From NCBI RefSeq assembly GCF_009866765.1, contig NZ_CP019431.1, positions 3,100,001 to 3,164,000 on the forward strand: DNA of 64,000 nt. The letters are read 5' to 3'. This document shows positions 61,843 to 64,000 of this stretch, piece after piece (position 1 is the first letter of the stretch; every line of letters begins with the position of its first letter). This stretch comes from Pseudomonas sp. S35. Lineage in GTDB: Bacteria > Pseudomonadota > Gammaproteobacteria > Pseudomonadales > Pseudomonadaceae. A program made the translations under genes and the position numbers. Below the pieces are notes generated by a model. The model was not told the DNA's origin, ran no database searches, and was given only the letters and a program-made list of their open reading frames with translations.

Positions 61843-63074
61843 AGGTACCGGCAGTGAAGGTCGGCCTTGCATTAGCGATACTGAGTAATGTCTGTTACGG
61901 CGACGCTCTCGACGCACTTGATTTCAACGGCCGTCTGGAAACCCGACAAGCGTTGACCCGCGAAGGCGAGTGGGGGCTCAACGAGTACTCCGCATTGTTG
62001 GGGGGGAGTTGGCAGGATGCATCGGGCTGGCGCTACAAGTTGCAAGTCAGGGCTTTGCAGGAAAATAAACTGGACGGCGACTATCACGAAGTCGAGCCCC
62101 GTGAACTCTTCGCTGAATACCAAGGCGAACGATGTACCTCCACGCTGGGGATACAACAAGTCGTCTGGGGCAGCGCTGACCGGCTCAGGGTCCTGGACGT
62201 GATCCATGCGTTTGACCGTCGCGAAGGCTATTTCGGCGACTATGTCCAGCAACGACGCCCATTGGCCATGCTCAACAGTGAATGCTCGGTATTCCAGGAT
62301 CAGTCCTTACAGCTGCTGTTGATCCCCCAGACGCGTAAGGACCTGCTTCCCGATAGCGGTGCCCGTTTTGCTGAAACCAGGGTCAGCGATTATTTGGGCA
62401 ATATCCCTCAGACCGAAGCGGATGGTCCGGACTGGCGTAAACCTTCCGACTGGACACCCGCCTTGCGCTGGAGCGGCAACGCCCATGGGGTGGACTATTC
62501 CTTGAATGGCTGGCACGGCTGGCAGACTGAAGAGACCTACTCCGCCCGGCTGACACCCGCTGGTCTGAGTTATCGAGAAGCACTGAAGCGTCGCACACTG
62601 CTTGGCGGCTCATTCGCGATGCCGATAGGGCCGTTGGTATTGAAGGGTGAAGCGGCCTTCGTCCCTGACGCCTATCGTTACTCCCAGGCACAAACCGGCA
62701 TCGTTGGGCTGGAGAAGAACCGTCAGAAGCAATTGCTGCTGGGTATGGATTACTTGAGTGGGGACTGGTTCTTCGGCATGCAGTACTACAACGTCTGGAA
62801 GGAGGCCGTGGCGCGCGCCGTCGATCAGGATCGCACGCAAATGATCAGCTTGGCGGTACGCCGCGAGCTATGGCAGGGCCGGCTTTACCTCACCGCTTAC
62901 GTTGCGCAGGACCTGCGGCTGGATGCGCAATATGCTTCTTTGGAAATGCGGTACGACGTTGATGCCCACTGGCAGCTACGTACGGGTGTGGACATATTCG
63001 AGGGCAGTCAGCGTAGCTTCGGTTATTTTGACGAACAAAGCCGGTGGATTAATGCTGTGCGTTATTCCTTTTAG
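61839..63074 (+). CDS. DUF1302-like predicted outer-membrane beta-barrel protein
   Basis: The 411-aa product has a signal peptide (VGLALAILSNVCYGDA) and alternating strand-rich sequence ending DEQSRWINAVRYSF, with a terminal aromatic residue as in barrels. Segments FNGRLETRQALTREGEWGLN and QQVVWGSADRLRVLDVIHAF resemble DUF1302 proteins, which occur beside lipid exporters and DUF1329/MMPL genes. It is the last gene of the operon and likely the outer-membrane element of the export line. I am moderately sure of the family. Confidence 0.72.
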   Translation: MKVPAVKVGLALAILSNVCYGDALDALDFNGRLETRQALTREGEWGLNEYSALLGGSWQDASGWRYKLQVRALQENKLDGDYHEVEPRELFAEYQGERCTSTLGIQQVVWGSADRLRVLDVIHAFDRREGYFGDYVQQRRPLAMLNSECSVFQDQSLQLLLIPQTRKDLLPDSGARFAETRVSDYLGNIPQTEADGPDWRKPSDWTPALRWSGNAHGVDYSLNGWHGWQTEETYSARLTPAGLSYREALKRRTLLGGSFAMPIGPLVLKGEAAFVPDAYRYSQAQTGIVGLEKNRQKQLLLGMDYLSGDWFFGMQYYNVWKEAVARAVDQDRTQMISLAVRRELWQGRLYLTAYVAQDLRLDAQYASLEMRYDVDAHWQLRTGVDIFEGSQRSFGYFDEQSRWINAVRYSF

Positions 63075-63783
63075 CGTGGCCATGCGCTGCGTTAATGTGA
63101 TTTTTGCGGGCGATGGCGACTCAGTTAAAAGGGGGACGTGTTGAGAGTGGGGATGCATTTCTCTCAGGAGAGACTCTCAGGGTCGCCAAAAAACATTTTG
63201 ACATGGCTCTAGAACAGTAGTTTCAGATTGAAAAAATAGAATTATGCCCCCAGTTATGCCCCCAATTGCACAGGGTGTACGAGCGATCGAGAATAGCGAT
63301 TTCTGACGCGGATCTGGGTGGCCGTGGCTGGTATTCAGTGCGCCTCCGTATACTGGATTACCAACCCGAATCTGGCAAATTCTTGGTCGTTAGATGAATC
63401 GATATCCTTAATTGGAGTTGTCCGGGCTGTCTTTCAGCACCCGTCCTGAAATTGGCATCGTGAGATGCTCATGCTCTGCAAGATGTTGCAATGGCGCTGG
63501 TCGTCAGAGAGATCGATCCGCGTGTCCACCGGCAGCTGGACGGGAATGCTAGGCGAATGGCCACAGAAAACGCCTAGGAAGAGGTTGTTCAGATTCAACG
63601 TGGTACGCAACGCTGAGCATCGTGCCTCTGATCATGGGTCTCAATAGTCCGGTCGGCCCCAGCACCTCTCGCTTCAACGGGGCACGGAGCCGGATGGCAG
63701 CGAGGGCGCTCAGGTTGCATATAGATGCGGGCGCCTTACCTTCGCTGTTCATTGCCAGCTAAGCCTTTGAGCTCGGTCGGCGA
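63075..63783. other. Gene-poor segment between the lipid cluster and the ParE gene
   Basis: No convincing coding frame, tRNA or insertion sequence is visible in these 709 bp. Short open frames at 63465-63647 (plus) and 63549-63752 (minus) oppose one another and show no family sign. A TCTCT-CAGG-AGAGA hairpin at about 63161-63174 follows the operon end, but without a T-run. The tandem TTATGCCCCCA repeat at 63242 is the only distinct structure. Confidence 0.55.
63242..63265. repeat. 12-bp tandem repeat TTATGCCCCCAR x2
   Basis: TTATGCCCCCAG (63242-63253) is followed directly by TTATGCCCCCAA (63254-63265), differing only at the last base. On the minus strand this reads as two GGGGGCATAA units. 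Paired motifs of this kind are often seen near tyrosine integrase attachment regions of islands, but no integrase is in the window, so the link is only suggestive. Confidence 0.5.
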
Positions 63784-64000
63784 TCATTCGTTGGGCAGGT
63801 GCAGTTGCCCTTCCATGGCGTCATGAAGAAGTCGGACGACCTCGATCACGTCGGCGGTTGCTACACGATAAAACACGATATGGCGAGGGCTCTTGACCGC
63901 CCCATGGGGCTGTTTGGCCTGCTGTCGTGAATAGATGAGGTGATAGCTGCGAAGGCCCGGTGCCAGCTCATCGCGTTCGTAGCTGCCAATGCGATAAGGC
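63784..64000 (-). CDS. ParE/RelE-family toxin, C-terminal part
   Basis: The open frame enters from the right edge, and 71 codons plus a stop at 63784 are visible. It reads YRIGSYERDELAPGLRSYHL, then SPRHIVFYRVATADVIEVVR and LLHDAMEGQLHLPNE. This is the C-terminal two thirds of a ParE-type toxin, in which LRSY, HIVFYR and RVLH-like elements are typical. ParE proteins poison DNA gyrase and are paired with an antitoxin gene usually just upstream, which would lie beyond the window. Being cut by the edge, its start and integrity are unknown. Confidence 0.75.
   Translation of the reverse strand, partial: PYRIGSYERDELAPGLRSYHLIYSRQQAKQPHGAVKSPRHIVFYRVATADVIEVVRLLHDAMEGQLHLPNE

Noticed and set aside
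45731..63074. Polyyne (caryoynencin/protegencin-type) cluster
   Set aside because: Polyyne loci carry several desaturases and a thioesterase; here there is one classical desaturase, no thioesterase, and an aminotransferase-reductase instead.
45731..63074. Aryl polyene or dialkylresorcinol cluster
   Set aside because: No ammonia-lyase, no MMPL exporter, and no ketosynthase/chain-length-factor pair or aromatase set; the amine-forming enzymes do not fit.
1..64000. CRISPR arrays, rRNA, tRNA or complete insertion sequences
   Set aside because: I looked for repeat-spacer patterns, conserved rRNA segments, cloverleaf motifs and transposase frames and saw none. A short or divergent tRNA could still be missed by eye; a tRNAscan-SE run would settle that.

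Overview
The window looks like chromosome from a fluorescent-group Pseudomonas. The coding is dense and GC-rich, genes are chained by 4-bp ATGA/GTGA overlaps, and several gene sets are typical of pseudomonads: MexEF-type efflux, benRABCD-benK-benF, a DUF2790 protein, a type II quinohaemoprotein alcohol dehydrogenase and an OprD-family porin. All calls come from reading translations, motifs and spacing; no database search or calculation was run.

Layout. 0-2.3 kb (minus): mexE and the 5' part of mexF, with a 17-bp palindrome upstream. 2.5-4.2 kb (plus): an unrecognised 580-aa protein with a possible PD-(D/E)XK nuclease-like core. 4.3-8.4 kb (minus): a three-subunit GMC oxidoreductase/small subunit/cytochrome c dehydrogenase. 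8.5-13.7 kb (minus): a fatty acid hydroxylase-family gene behind a four-gene phosphorelay (two kinases, two response regulators) in which every junction overlaps. 13.9-22.2 kb: a small secreted SnoaL-like protein, then the benzoate pathway: AraC activator, dioxygenase, diol dehydrogenase, MFS transporter and porin. A tandem XylS/BenR-type operator lies upstream of benA. 22.3-24.8 kb: a LysR regulator and an orphan LivJ-like binding protein. 24.8-32.3 kb (minus): a TonB receptor plus a complete Dpp-type ABC importer. 32.5 kb: a decayed glyoxalase 3' end. 32.8-36.9 kb (plus): FeaR-like regulator, PQQ alcohol dehydrogenase and an outer-membrane protein. 36.9-45.2 kb (minus): aldehyde dehydrogenase, homoserine dehydrogenase, Lrp regulator, threonine synthase, LysR regulator, MmuP-like permease and a cystathionine gamma-synthase-family enzyme. 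This may be a sulfur amino acid/homoserine catabolic set.

The most unusual region is 45.7-63.1 kb: fifteen genes in one direction with short gaps or 4-bp overlaps. They encode a fatty acyl-AMP ligase, two acyl carrier proteins, a histidine-rich membrane protein, a membrane fatty acid desaturase, a class III aminotransferase fused to an acyl-ACP reductase, an SRPBCC protein, a GNAT-like protein, a LolD/FtsX-type ABC system, a LolA-like protein, a ketosynthase, an SDR, an acyl-CoA dehydrogenase and a beta-barrel-like protein. Read as a pathway, a fatty acid is activated, loaded on carrier protein, desaturated, reduced to an aldehyde and transaminated to an unsaturated fatty amine, then exported. 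The enzyme set is analogous to the TamT/TamB/TamP/TamH amine-forming part of tambjamine biosynthesis, but no pyrrole genes are present. I do not recognise the whole cluster.

The right edge (63.1-64 kb) is gene-poor, carries a 12-bp tandem repeat, and ends in a truncated ParE-family toxin gene, so it may be an accessory-element boundary.
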